A stretch of 64,000 nt of DNA, from assembly GCA_032209605.1 (NCBI GenBank), contig JASFXZ010000072.1, forward strand, positions 744,001 through 808,000, written 5' to 3'. Under the pieces are notes generated by a model. The model saw only the letters and a list, made by a program, of their open reading frames with translations. It had not been told where the DNA came from and ran no database searches. Source of the DNA: Mactromeris polynyma (lineage: Eukaryota; Mollusca; Bivalvia; Venerida; Mactridae). The number at the start of each line of letters is the position of its first letter. Position 1 is the first letter of the stretch. Below, one piece after another: positions 45,601 to 53,271 of the stretch. The translations under genes were made by a program, and so were the position numbers.

Positions 45601-46914
45601 TTCAATATCAGTGTAAAAGTATGAGGTATATAGAGGATCTAACATGAGTGTTCATGTTTTATTGAATTTATTAAACGAGTCGGTCAAAATGCGAGGCTTT
45701 GCTGAGCATTATATCTTTTTGGCCGATGAGTTTAATAAATTCAATAAAATATGAACACGAATGCTAGATTCTATTTATCACATAACTTGTAAACGGGCTT
45801 AAAACAAAAAAGTGCACACGCGCTGCTGTGACGACATGATGCCGTGACGTCACCAAGTCCATTCTGAAGTAAAATCATTGACTGAACGTAAATTAACAGA
45901 TCTGCGTTGACACAGTTGAAAATATGTCACTGTGAGTCGCTGTCAATCATTCGTACTCGTTTTCTTGGAGGATGGATTGCATCAGCGTGTAGTCTATTCT
46001 GTTTATGTTCACATAAAAAACCCACCGTGATCCAGATGATGGACAGCGAACCATGTGTTGATACCTCCAGACAAGCTGAAATGTGCACTCTTACCGGATT
46101 TGCAATACGCGTTCAGCTCGCAATGGTTAGAATTCTGATTACATTTCGTTTATGAAGCTGTTTGACATTTAGATGATCGTGAAATGCTACATATTTGTCA
46201 GAGACCGATACGCGAAAGTCGGCCATGTTTGTTTGGATTTCTGACAGCGCTTATGAATATGTTATGCGGCCCTAATTTGCATAAATAATACGCTAGTGTA
46301 ATATGAGAAATAATGCGTAGGTTATAATCACTCCCGCGCCGTATGTTATGTGATAAAATGTATTAACTAGTTAAAGCGTCATTGTCGACCTATAACAGTA
46401 AATACATTGTACCTCTCCCAGATAATTGAACATGTAACATTTACAGGGATGTGAATTTTCCGCGGATTTGAGCCGCCCAGGGGTCGATCTTGTAACACAT
46501 AAATTCGACGAGAAAATTTGCTAGGGGTAGGGTACGTAAAATTCCGGGTGTAATATGGTCAAGATAACTTGAAATTGATTTATGTATATGGTATTTTTAG
46601 CTCAATGTCTCTGTAAACTGCACAGGTTGACTGTAGCCTCAAACATTCATTGCAGCTGTCGGATATTTGGAAAGGATTATAAGTATGGTCTAAATTTATT
46701 TTATTGCAGGGTTGGTTTAGATCTGTTCAAGGGTGTAGTGAGAGATAACAAGAAAGCTGGAGTACTTGAGCCTGCTGTGTCCAAGATTAAATCACTTAAG
46801 TTTGCAACGGAAGCAGCTATAACAATTCTCAGAATTGATGACATGATCAAACTGGCCCCTGAACAGAAGGAAGGTAACTCGTATCAACAAGCTTTAAGGT
46901 CCGGACAACTGTAA
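27579..46914 (+). CDS. TCP1: TCP1: T-complex protein 1 subunit alpha (CCT1), complete
   Basis: Eleven coding exons: 27579-27651, 29307-29521, 30058-30155, 35194-35304, 38546-38727, 40000-40126, 41870-42045, 43111-43234, 44772-44964, 45317-45480 and 46710-46914. All joins are GT-AG and in phase. They total 1,668 bases, giving 555 residues (the human protein has 556). TCP1 is one of eight subunits of the cytosolic CCT/TRiC chaperonin, which folds actin, tubulin and other proteins using ATP. Family signatures are plain: [20 protein letters not shown] and [20 protein letters not shown] (residues 33-75), the GDGTTSVV nucleotide-binding motif (about 89-97), [20 protein letters not shown] in the apical domain, and [20 protein letters not shown] near the second ATP-contact site. 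The ATG has a strong context (AAACATGG). The 19-kb span is large because intron 3 holds a 3.9-kb minisatellite and introns 4 and 7 hold others. Confidence 0.97.
28718..28790. repeat. Palindromic dispersed repeat, copy 2
   Basis: Shares GTCATGGCGAATGACTTCCA, GACTTGTCAGACATTCGGTC and TGACAACCTTGGAAAACTTG with 21355-21425. TTGTCAGAC-ATTCG-GTCTGACAA is a perfect hairpin here. Confidence 0.6.
29028..29100 (+). repeat. Dispersed repeat family A, copy 1
   Basis: Carries TATCCCCTTTCAACTTGCTC and TTAGAGTATATACGTTGGGG. Three further copies lie in TCP1 intron 4 at 35925-36010, 36222-36310 and 37307-37385. Confidence 0.65.
29307..29521 (+). CDS. TCP1: TCP1 exon 2
   Basis: The acceptor is TTTCCAG before 29307 and the donor is GTA|GTAAGT at 29521/29522. 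It encodes residues 25-96 with the two N-terminal chaperonin signatures and GDGTTSV of the ATP site. Near-identical to CCT1 of other animals. Confidence 0.97.
29522..30057 (+). other. TCP1 intron 2
   Basis: 536 bp of AT-rich intron with nothing recognisable. Confidence 0.6.
30058..30155 (+). CDS. TCP1: TCP1 exon 3
   Basis: The acceptor is CATTGTAG before 30058 and the donor is GCAA|GTATGT at 30155/30156. It encodes [20 protein letters not shown] then [12 protein letters not shown], with a Lys codon split to exon 4. Confidence 0.97.
30956..31041. mobile_element. 86-bp MITE with pogo-like ends
   Basis: The left end AAGTAAAACCTCAATAATAA is mirrored by TTTTAATGAGGTTTTACTG, flanked by TA on both sides. 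The body is almost a full palindrome (AAGACCACC / GGTGGTCTT). The AACCTC core of the ends resembles that of 9773-10604, suggesting related Tc1/mariner/pogo-type elements. Confidence 0.75.
31246..35171. repeat. 51-bp minisatellite, 77 copies, in TCP1 intron 3
   Basis: Unit AGCTGTTGTCAGCCGTGTAC, TCCATGAAGCTGTAAACTTG, TATATACAGGG, period exactly 51 across 3.9 kb. Main variants are GGGAG/GAGAG, CCATGAAG/CCACGAAG, TATATACAG/TATATTCAG and CAGCC/CAGTC. The last five units carry GCCTTGTACTCCACG. All frames without a stop in the unit stay open, so frames of more than 1,300 codons exist on both strands by arithmetic; no promoter, intron phase or homology supports them as genes. The array ends 22 bp before exon 4. 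Confidence 0.97.
35194..35304 (+). CDS. TCP1: TCP1 exon 4
   Basis: The acceptor is TCTATTTTAG before 35194 and the donor is GGACC|GTATCC at 35304/35305. It encodes [20 protein letters not shown] then [16 protein letters not shown]. The donor is weak (GTATCC), but phase and sequence match the conserved SKLIGPQSDFF junction. Confidence 0.93.
35493..35668. mobile_element. MITE with perfect 21-bp inverted ends
   Basis: AATATCTGTGTTTAGGGTAA (35499) is exactly mirrored by TTACCCTAAACACAGATATT (to 35662); the extended ends are A/T runs. The interior is T-rich with AGGGTCG words. No coding potential. Confidence 0.75.
35803..36340 (+). repeat. About 305-bp tandem duplication containing repeat family A
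   Basis: AATGGTCAAAAGCTGGGGGA, AGTGTGTTTAAACAGTTAAT, AACGAAGTACAAACTTCACA and TGGAATCCCCTTTCAACTTG appear in the same order in two successive copies (from 35806 and 36112). Copies 2 and 3 of family A are the right-hand parts of these. Confidence 0.85.
37307..37385 (+). repeat. Dispersed repeat family A, copy 4
   Basis: TGGAATCCCCTTTCAACTTG and CTTAGAGTATATACGCTGGG, as in copies at 29028, 35925 and 36222. It immediately precedes the 70-bp array. Confidence 0.65.
37418..38087. repeat. 70-bp minisatellite in TCP1 intron 4
   Basis: About nine and a half copies of AGAGGAAGCATAGCTAACAT, AGATATGTCGCTACGGTCAC, ATCTGTACAGTTGGTTGCTG, GCCTCCTGAC. One unit near 37975-38030 is shortened. Intronic. Confidence 0.95.
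38546..38727 (+). CDS. TCP1: TCP1 exon 5
   Basis: The acceptor is GATGTAG before 38546 and the donor is CAAG|GTATGT at 38727/38728. It encodes [40 protein letters not shown] and [20 protein letters not shown]. The acceptor has little pyrimidine before it, but phase and conservation ([19 protein letters not shown]) are clear. Confidence 0.94.
38800..39178 (+). mobile_element. Degraded tRNA-derived SINE, second copy
   Basis: The head GCTCAGTCAGATTGCTCGAC with CTGCTAATCTAGAGGTTGTG resembles the head at 6360-6400. The body words CCAAAGTCATTTGTCC, GAACTCTGATTTATGTG, GAGGAGCAGGTTAGTACT and GGAGCACTGGTTGGGTCA follow in the same order, interrupted by about 100 bp of other sequence. Confidence 0.65.
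39176..39352. repeat. A-rich tandem repeat on a SINE tail
   Basis: About nine units of AACAACATACAAGCAAAAA, 17-20 bp. It begins exactly where the SINE body ends (ACTGTTGAGAAACAACAACA), so it probably arose from the element's A-rich tail. Confidence 0.85.
40000..40126 (+). CDS. TCP1: TCP1 exon 6
   Basis: The acceptor is AATTTCAG before 40000 and the donor is CAAAG|GTGAGA at 40126/40127. It encodes [20 protein letters not shown] then [20 protein letters not shown] and Q, with Arg split to exon 7. Confidence 0.96.
40127..41869 (+). other. TCP1 intron 6
   Basis: AT-rich. It contains a short CA run at 41562-41573 and a near-repeat of CATGTGTGTACCxxxxTGTCACA at 41249-41310. Nothing else is recognised. 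Confidence 0.55.
41870..42045 (+). CDS. TCP1: TCP1 exon 7
   Basis: The acceptor is TTATTTCAG before 41870 and the donor is GGGAG|GTTTGT at 42045/42046. It encodes [40 protein letters not shown] and [18 protein letters not shown], part of the apical and intermediate domains. It ends in phase 1; G plus CT of exon 8 makes Ala. Confidence 0.96.
42264..43140 (+). repeat. 73-bp minisatellite built from the TCP1 exon 8 acceptor
   Basis: Twelve copies of TACTGTATATTTCCTGTTTC, CAG|CTGTACTGGTTGCTACCA, TGGCTAATCTTG and a spacer CCAACATAAACCTACATACT. AG|CT junctions fall before 42303, 42376, 42449, 42522, 42595, 42668, 42746, 42819, 42892, 42965, 43038 and 43111. Only the last runs into the true exon (CTTGAGGCAGAGG). 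The period is 73 except for one 78-bp unit with an extra GTAGTA. The unit thus carries a full pyrimidine tract, acceptor and exon start. Confidence 0.96.
43111..43234 (+). CDS. TCP1: TCP1 exon 8
   Basis: The acceptor is CCTGTTTCCAG before 43111 and the donor is AAAGG|GTATGT at 43234/43235. It encodes [20 protein letters not shown] then [20 protein letters not shown]. Only this copy of the repeated acceptor continues in frame. Using any of the eleven copies to its left leads to TAA or another stop within about 31-60 codons. Confidence 0.95.
43235..44771 (+). other. TCP1 intron 8
   Basis: AT-rich intron with no recognised repeat or exon. Confidence 0.55.
44772..44964 (+). CDS. TCP1: TCP1 exon 9
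   Basis: The acceptor is CTATTTCAG before 44772 and the donor is ATTG|GTATCT at 44964/44965. It encodes [40 protein letters not shown] and [20 protein letters not shown], then ATSL. It contains the GGGAVEAAL motif near the ATP site. Confidence 0.97.
45317..45480 (+). CDS. TCP1: TCP1 exon 10
   Basis: The acceptor is CATTTACAG before 45317 and the donor is GATG|GTGAGT at 45480/45481. It encodes [40 protein letters not shown] and [14 protein letters not shown], with Trp split to exon 11. Confidence 0.97.
45636..46373. mobile_element. Inverted-repeat element with internal hairpin
   Basis: The left arm (GTGTTCATGTTTTATTGAAT, TTATTAAACGAGTCGGTCAAA, 45648-45690) is mirrored at 45711-45766, forming a stem of about 55 bp. 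TTATCACATAAC beside it (about 45777) is mirrored again at 46344-46360 (GTTATGTGATAA). The nested arms suggest a fold-back DNA element. Its bounds are uncertain. Confidence 0.6.
46443..46560. repeat. Dispersed repeat, direct copy of 22558-22682 complement
   Basis: AGGGATGTGAATTTTCCGCG, GATTTGAGCCGCCCAGGGGT, CGACGAGAAAATTTGCTAGG. The C-rich run of the other copy is replaced by CTAGGGGTAGGG. Confidence 0.65.
46710..46914 (+). CDS. TCP1: TCP1 exon 11 and stop
   Basis: The acceptor is TTTTATTGCAG before 46710 and the stop is TAA at 46912-46914. It encodes [40 protein letters not shown] and [20 protein letters not shown], then [21 protein letters not shown] is the conserved CCT C-terminus. Confidence 0.97.
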
Positions 46915-47287
46915 GAAGATGATGTACCGGGTACCGGCCGATATTGGACAATTGTAGGACTGAAATAATGTACAGAGACTCACTGATACTTGGCAATGTT
47001 TGTTTGTTCAAAGTTGTGTACTGTAAAATCAGAAATGTTCACAAGGGATCAATAGCCACTATGTTCGTGAGATCGTTATATCCGCAAAAACAAGTGTGTG
47101 TTAGTATTAACCTTTTTACGCTGTGTTTATTGACAACAAAATTGAAAGTAGAAACATTTTATCTCGCTTAACAATCCAATATGTACAATTTGCGAAATAA
47201 TGGCCTCCCCAAAGTTTCTGATTTTACGGTAATTACTAAAAAATTGACTTATCAAGTAAAGACAATGTGTTCATAATGTTTGTGTGG

Positions 47288-47293
47288 AATAAA
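47288..47293 (+). terminator. Possible TCP1 polyadenylation signal
   Basis: AATAAA 374 bases after the stop, followed by a T/G-rich stretch at 47310-47340. Other candidates occur near 47813-47822. Not distinguishable without transcripts. Confidence 0.4.
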
Positions 47294-48236
47294 TCATCAG
47301 TATGAAAACTTTTGTAACAAGGGCTTTTTGGCGGAGACTTATTTGATAATAACATTGATTCACTAGAATGCTGAAGTAATTTCAAGTACAATTATAATAA
47401 GTTTTGTTGTATGGCAAGAAGTTTTACCTGATTGATGGACATAGATTTAACTCTCTTGCTCACGTTTTGAGTTAAAGGTAGATAGTCTTATTTTATATCA
47501 AAATACATCTACATGCAGTAATGATTTAAAAAAAAGACATGTTAATGCTTTCATGCAGATGTACTATAAAACGTTGTATTATAACTTTTCTTAAAAGTTT
47601 CTTGGAACATCTAAACACGAATCGGGTGCATGTATTTCCTATGCTAGCTCTACCTCGGCGCGTAGGTCAGGTTAGAAAATACCGGTATGACACACTTGTA
47701 TTTGTCATTTTGGGAAACATGTAAGAAAACTGACAATGCAATGTTGTAGAGTACATCTGTAAGAAAGCATTTACCACCGATTTTCTGGTGTTTATGACTT
47801 GGGATATATTGTTAATAAATAATACTATGTACCTTTTAGTGATTGTCTTTACCTATGTGATTTGAAACAATCGCATATTTTGGATTACAATTTGTGTATA
47901 ACATACACATCGCCCTTTACAAGTTCTATATAAATAGTAATATGCTGAAGAAGCCGGGTCTAACATATGGAGTACACTTATTTAGTTTTCTTACAACAAA
48001 AGCCGATGCTTATATATATATGTGCTAATACGGAACTTATTTGTTCGCCTTGAACTGTGTTACCAGTCTATTATTTTGAGCTCATGCCATTTAATTTATT
48101 TACAAATCCATTCTTTGTCATTTGTCAATATGATGCTTTTCTATGTGAAGTAAATTTTTTATAAGAGTAAATGTTACTGATTTTTATGTTTTATACCCAA
48201 TTGTTTTGGTCTAGAAACCCACACACAGTCTGTAGA

Positions 48237-48610
48237 CAGGGTTCCCATGCTTCCTGGAAAACTCCTTGATTTTTTCATGTCGTTTTTCCAGGCCTGGAAG
48301 TGCTTGAATTTAAAAGAAAGCAAAAACGGGGAAAAAGTCGGGAATTTTGTACTTTCTGCACACTCACAATATTATTGTGTGCTTTAAAAAAGATCACTTT
48401 AAACAGATAAAAAAGCGGCTTTGCAAGCCTTGGAAAACTCGCTTCGAAGTGAGTGAAACATTTCCTTGTATATAAGTTCATAATTTGAAGTTTAATACTT
48501 AAATGTTCTTGGAAAAAGTTAATTAGAAAGACATGTTGAGGTCCTTGAATTTTGTGAAAGTACTCTTGAAAAGTCTTTGAATTTTTTACTGGGAAAAGAG
48601 TTAAACCCTG
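48237..48610. mobile_element. hAT-like non-autonomous element (CAGGGTT ends)
   Basis: Starts CAGGGTTCCCATGC and ends AAGAGTTAAACCCTG. The short inverted ends CAGGGTT/AACCCTG are flanked by TGTAGA on both sides, a likely target duplication. The interior has the TTCCAGGCCTGGAAGTGCTT and GTCCTTGAATTTTGTG words seen in an old animal repeat type. No transposase frame. Confidence 0.65.
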
Positions 48611-51359
48611 TGTAGAACACCTTACTGCATAACATAAATGTGTTGTTGGTACATGCCTTTGTTGTTGGTGTCGATGATTACTTTGAGATAAGCCTGCTGG
48701 TTTAGCTTCAAATCTCTGACAGGTGATGTCCGCAGACATTTGGCTGTGGTAATGTGTCTTCTGATTCATATGGAGAAGTTGTCACCTGTCTGCGTTAGTA
48801 CTGGTGGATAATTAATTCCGGGAAAACTGGTTAGGTCAACTGATCACCATATATATATGTTTGTGGTGTATGTGTATGCTGTCAGTTGTGGATGGCAGAA
48901 CAAGTGCGGTGTGATTGGAAACTTAGAAATATTTGCCAAAACGAGATCAATAAAAATACTTTTGAAGACATACTGTAATACACTATAAACTGTTGCTAGC
49001 ATTTATTTCACAAATTTGTTCTCATTTTATTTGTTCCTGAAATGTACAAACAAGTGAAACTGGAATGCATTTTGGATTGATTTGAAGCACAGTAGTCGTT
49101 GATGCGTTAACATGTCTGCACCAGTATGCTATCCAGTTATTACTGATATACATCAAATGAATAACCTGCTCATTTATATTCTTCTTTCAAGTTGTATGTA
49201 AGCATAAATTAAACGATGTGGACAGGTAGGTGAAATACGGGAAATTAAGTTGTATTGCGGGCAGTAGTTTTGTTGTTTGAATAAAATATCTAGTCAAACG
49301 GATTAAGGACAATGTACCTGTCACATGGACAAAGGTGAGCTAAAGAATCTGGATTATATCTAAACATTACTCTCCGTAGTTTCATGTTATCATTCCGGCA
49401 TAAAGAAGGATGAAGTTGGTACTGAGAATGCCACATTCACAAGACAGTACCTTCCCACACCAATTCCAGGGAAACATCGGCTCACACACTTTGGGAGCCT
49501 AGGTGTAACTGTCAACAGCTCGGGAGATAAGGAAATGATTGTCTGGTTTATAACCAAAAACGATGATGTACAGTAGAATAAAGACTGGAAATTTGGCTTT
49601 CAGTCATTATTCAATTATTGTTAGTTAATTTTCATTATTACATTCCCTGCTGTATAATTGATTGGACGTTTGTTGAGTACTCCATTATTGTGTACATTAC
49701 GTCAATTGGTCAGTATATTCCAAAATGTGTTTTCATTCACCTTACGATTTGCTTACAACTGTTCTGGAGTAAATAAAAACGGACTTTAGTTGATACTATA
49801 CGAGTTGACGGGAAAGGAATGATGGAAATACAATGATCTGATCAATTGTTTATTTACAATGTATTCTGAATATAAGCCAATAACATATTTGAAATCGTGC
49901 ATAAAGTAATCGTACACAACTCTATATTATACAAGGCAAAGCTATGTCATGGAACCAGGTTTTCAACATTCCATGTTCTGTTTTAATATGATAACCACAA
50001 GTCATTTTATGGTTATACTGAACATGACAATTATATCGAATAAAAGATGTTCACATCGCATGTGAATTTACTTGTCCATCATATATTCTTAGTTTTACAC
50101 CACCCACTGACCAACGACACATGTCGATCCAATAATCATTTTTTGAAAACCTGGCTAAAAAGTATGTTGTATTATGTATATAAAAATTGAAATGATACAT
50201 TATCAAACACATTCCCATACAAAAAATACTGACCAATCGAGGTAGTTTGAGCATTGCAATGTCAGATTTTATTTGATTCTTTTTAATACACTGTCTACAC
50301 GCACAGCTTCATTTAATGGTGTTCAGGGTCGTTAAGTATTAAGTCATTTTATTTGCCTGCTTGAAAACATCATAAAACGGTAACTGTATTAAAGATTTTC
50401 TCTGTCAATATTATTGAGTGAAATGCATATTTTCAACTTAGACAGTGTTAGAATAAAAATGCTTAGGTGATTTCTAGAAAAAGGAAATAATAGTATATTG
50501 TGTTTGCTATTGACATACCTGCCCCAATATCCAAAACTATGCACTCCACATTACCGGTTAAGTTAATCTGTACCTACAGAGTTGCGTATATAATCGTGAA
50601 ACACTTCTGGTGAAGGGACTTATTAAACTACATTGTTTAACGTACGGAAGTGCGGTGCTCCTACACAGGAGGGAAACTAATACAAGATACATGGTAACAT
50701 TCGGTCACAACAGAAAACAAAATACCATACATAATCAAATATTGCTAGCCATGGAACAATTATCCAATGCACTGTTTTAGACAACAATATTTTTTCCACA
50801 TTAGACACACAAATAAGCAATTCAATGCAAACTGATGGTATCTTTCCAATTTCTATTTAATATATACTTGACGCCATTAAAAGCGCAACTGTTTGAACTA
50901 GGCGTCATTTTGTAGTACCAACTGTCAAAATCGTTTTCAGTTATCTATGTGCTATTTCTTGTTCAAAACCTTGTTAAACTTTAGACCATTTTATTTCAGT
51001 ATTGATTATGTTTTTGAAATTTTGTTTGAGAGATAAAGAATAGTTTTGCCTTTGTTATAATGATGTCTCTTAATCTATATGCACAATTTTTATTGCTTTT
51101 TAATGGCGTTAAGTATACATATCCTATACTTTGATAATTGTCAATATAATTACAAGGTCACCATACCCTATCCATAAAATGCTCAAACTACCTTAGGTAA
51201 ATTTAAAATTATACATGAAAGTCACCCACACATTTCTATACAATGGAAAGTGCTCGGTGTATAGGCCAATGCATTATTTTGAAATCACTATGAAAGATCA
51301 AACTCGTATATAAAATAAAATATTGCATTCTGGATCCTACAATTGTTATACTGCTTTAT

Positions 51360-51880
51360 CAGAGGAAACAAGGGCCCCCAACGCGGGATAAACCAGACAA
51401 AGTTCATCCATTCTTCCTTGTGGTTATATATATGAATTTCATTGAAATCCCACAAAAAGGAGATAGATGTAGTTCATTCCATATATCTATGTACCAAAAC
51501 TGGCGAGTAAACGTTTTGTTTTTGTCCCTAGGCCCTCCACTCTGCCATGGACCAACCTCAAAAACATGCCACTGACAACTGCACTTCAAAATGATCATGT
51601 GAATGAAGTTTCAATAGCATTGGTTCAAAAGCATGTACAAAGTTTGCGCCAAAACCCTCATGTATCTATACTGCCAGCAGACAATTTTTTTCAAAGTCCA
51701 AGGGTCCATAACTCTGCAATACTTGGATAGACTTGAAAGTCAAGCACGTGCAGACATCACATTGCAAATGTCTGCAAAGTTTCATCGGAATGAGTTAAAG
51801 AGCATGAAAGTAGTTCAAGTCACAAATATATTGCAATGGACCAAGGGAGCCCACTCTAAGAAACTTTGTTAACCGGAATT
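51360..51880. repeat. Dispersed repeat remnant
   Basis: Segments such as AGTCCAAGGGTCCATAACTC and TTTCATCGGAATGAGTTAAA resemble the style of other dispersed segments in this window (57560-57760, 59360-59760). No terminal repeats are found and the family is unknown. Confidence 0.4.
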
Positions 51881-52699
51881 TCACTCTTGAATATACATGT
51901 ACATAAATAATCAATAACAAATTTATACATAATACAATATAAAATGCAATTTAAGTACAAACTAATATTAATTAATACAAACACCTATATAGTGTAAAAT
52001 CAGATATTTTCGAATGGTCAATATTTTGCGAATTGAAATAATCAGGTTGTTACTAAAGTAAAACCTCACTGTTAAAAACAACATGTATTTCATTAAACCT
52101 TTCATGAACATTCTACAACGAAGAAAGCAAGTTTGTCTTAACATTGTTTCATAAATGTGGCTTTAAACAAGTAAATGAATTACATATCTAATTATCAGTA
52201 TAAGACTCATGAATATCTGAAGTAAAATGCAATTTAATGGTGGATCTATTAATTGTTTGGTTGAAAATTTAGCTCTTCTTAAAATGATACAACCAATTGC
52301 CCATTCATAACTAATTCAAAGATTTAAAACAATTTATCCAAAATTGACAGTAAAACGCATTTAAATATGCATAAATATGTATATGATATTAGAGTAGAAC
52401 TTGCATAAAGCATCTTTATTTGCATTAAGACTATCAATTTTATAGACTAGAAACTCGTACAATTTGAAATATCCCAGTTGGAAAAAATTTTACCAGTTAG
52501 TTCCCAGCTGGTGTCGTATTGTCTTTGTCCAAATTTAAATAAAGGCACACTCAAAACAATCTATAAGACAGGAAATTCATCCAGTTTTTGCTTAATCAAC
52601 CTTGCATCAAAACAATAAATATGGTGATATGTTCAACAAAGTCCTGTATATTTTCCAATCTGAAAACGGGCTGAATTAACTGTAATGAATGTTAAATGT

Positions 52700-53045
52700 A
52701 ATGATAAATAATGAAAACAATTGTGAAAAATTATGTCTTGAAAAAGCCAAAAACAACTTTTTTCAATATTTGTAACTGAGATATGAAACATCTTGTAGGA
52801 ATTGATCTAACTAAGTTCAGTAAATAAAAAGTTATGACCATTTTTGTCCGCATAGCATTCGCTCATTTTGTAGATGTCTTCATCAAAGGTTGCAAATAAA
52901 ATCAATATTTTTCATGAAATGTTTACAGAAACAAGATTAAACATTTGCTTACAACATATTGTGTCAAAGTCTAATTGATATATCAAGTGTATAAGTGATG
53001 ATTACTGTATGAACTGATGTAAGATACTCATACATATAATCTGCC
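52700..53045 (-). pseudogene. Degraded duplicate of the 3' end of the NACHT gene
   Basis: Parallels 53047-53370, which holds the last ~100 coding bases and the trailer. Shared words in order include CATTCGC-CATTTTGT, TTCATCAAAG, CATGAAAT-TTTACAGAAACAA, ACATTT-CT-ACAAC and GATACTCA-ACATATAATC. The copy has lost the reading frame. Period about 325 bp. Confidence 0.65.
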
Positions 53046-53271
53046 GACTGCTACCATGACAAACAAATCAACAAAAAAAGGCAAAAAACATTTTTGGAAA
53101 TTATCTAATTAAGACAATGCATGGTCACATGGTATGTTTCTGTCCAGTAATAACAAAGTTGCGGCAATTTCTGTCCACTTAACATTCGCGCATTTTGTTT
53201 TTGTGTTCATCAAAGTTTGTCTATAAAATCATAATTTTACATGAAATATTTACAGAAACAAAAGCAAACAT

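Larger units (their letters stand above)
45481..46709 (+). other. TCP1 intron 10
   Basis: Contains a long inverted-repeat element (45636-46373) and a copy of the dispersed repeat of 22558-22682 (46443-46560). Nothing else is recognised. Confidence 0.6.
46915..53271. other. Intergenic region between convergent TCP1 and the NACHT gene
   Basis: About 6.4 kb without a supportable gene. It holds the TCP1 3'UTR, a hAT-like 374-bp element (48237-48610), a SINE-tail-like segment (48780-48850), a dispersed repeat at 51360-51880 and a degraded duplicate of the 3' end of the NACHT gene (52700-53045). Confidence 0.55.
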
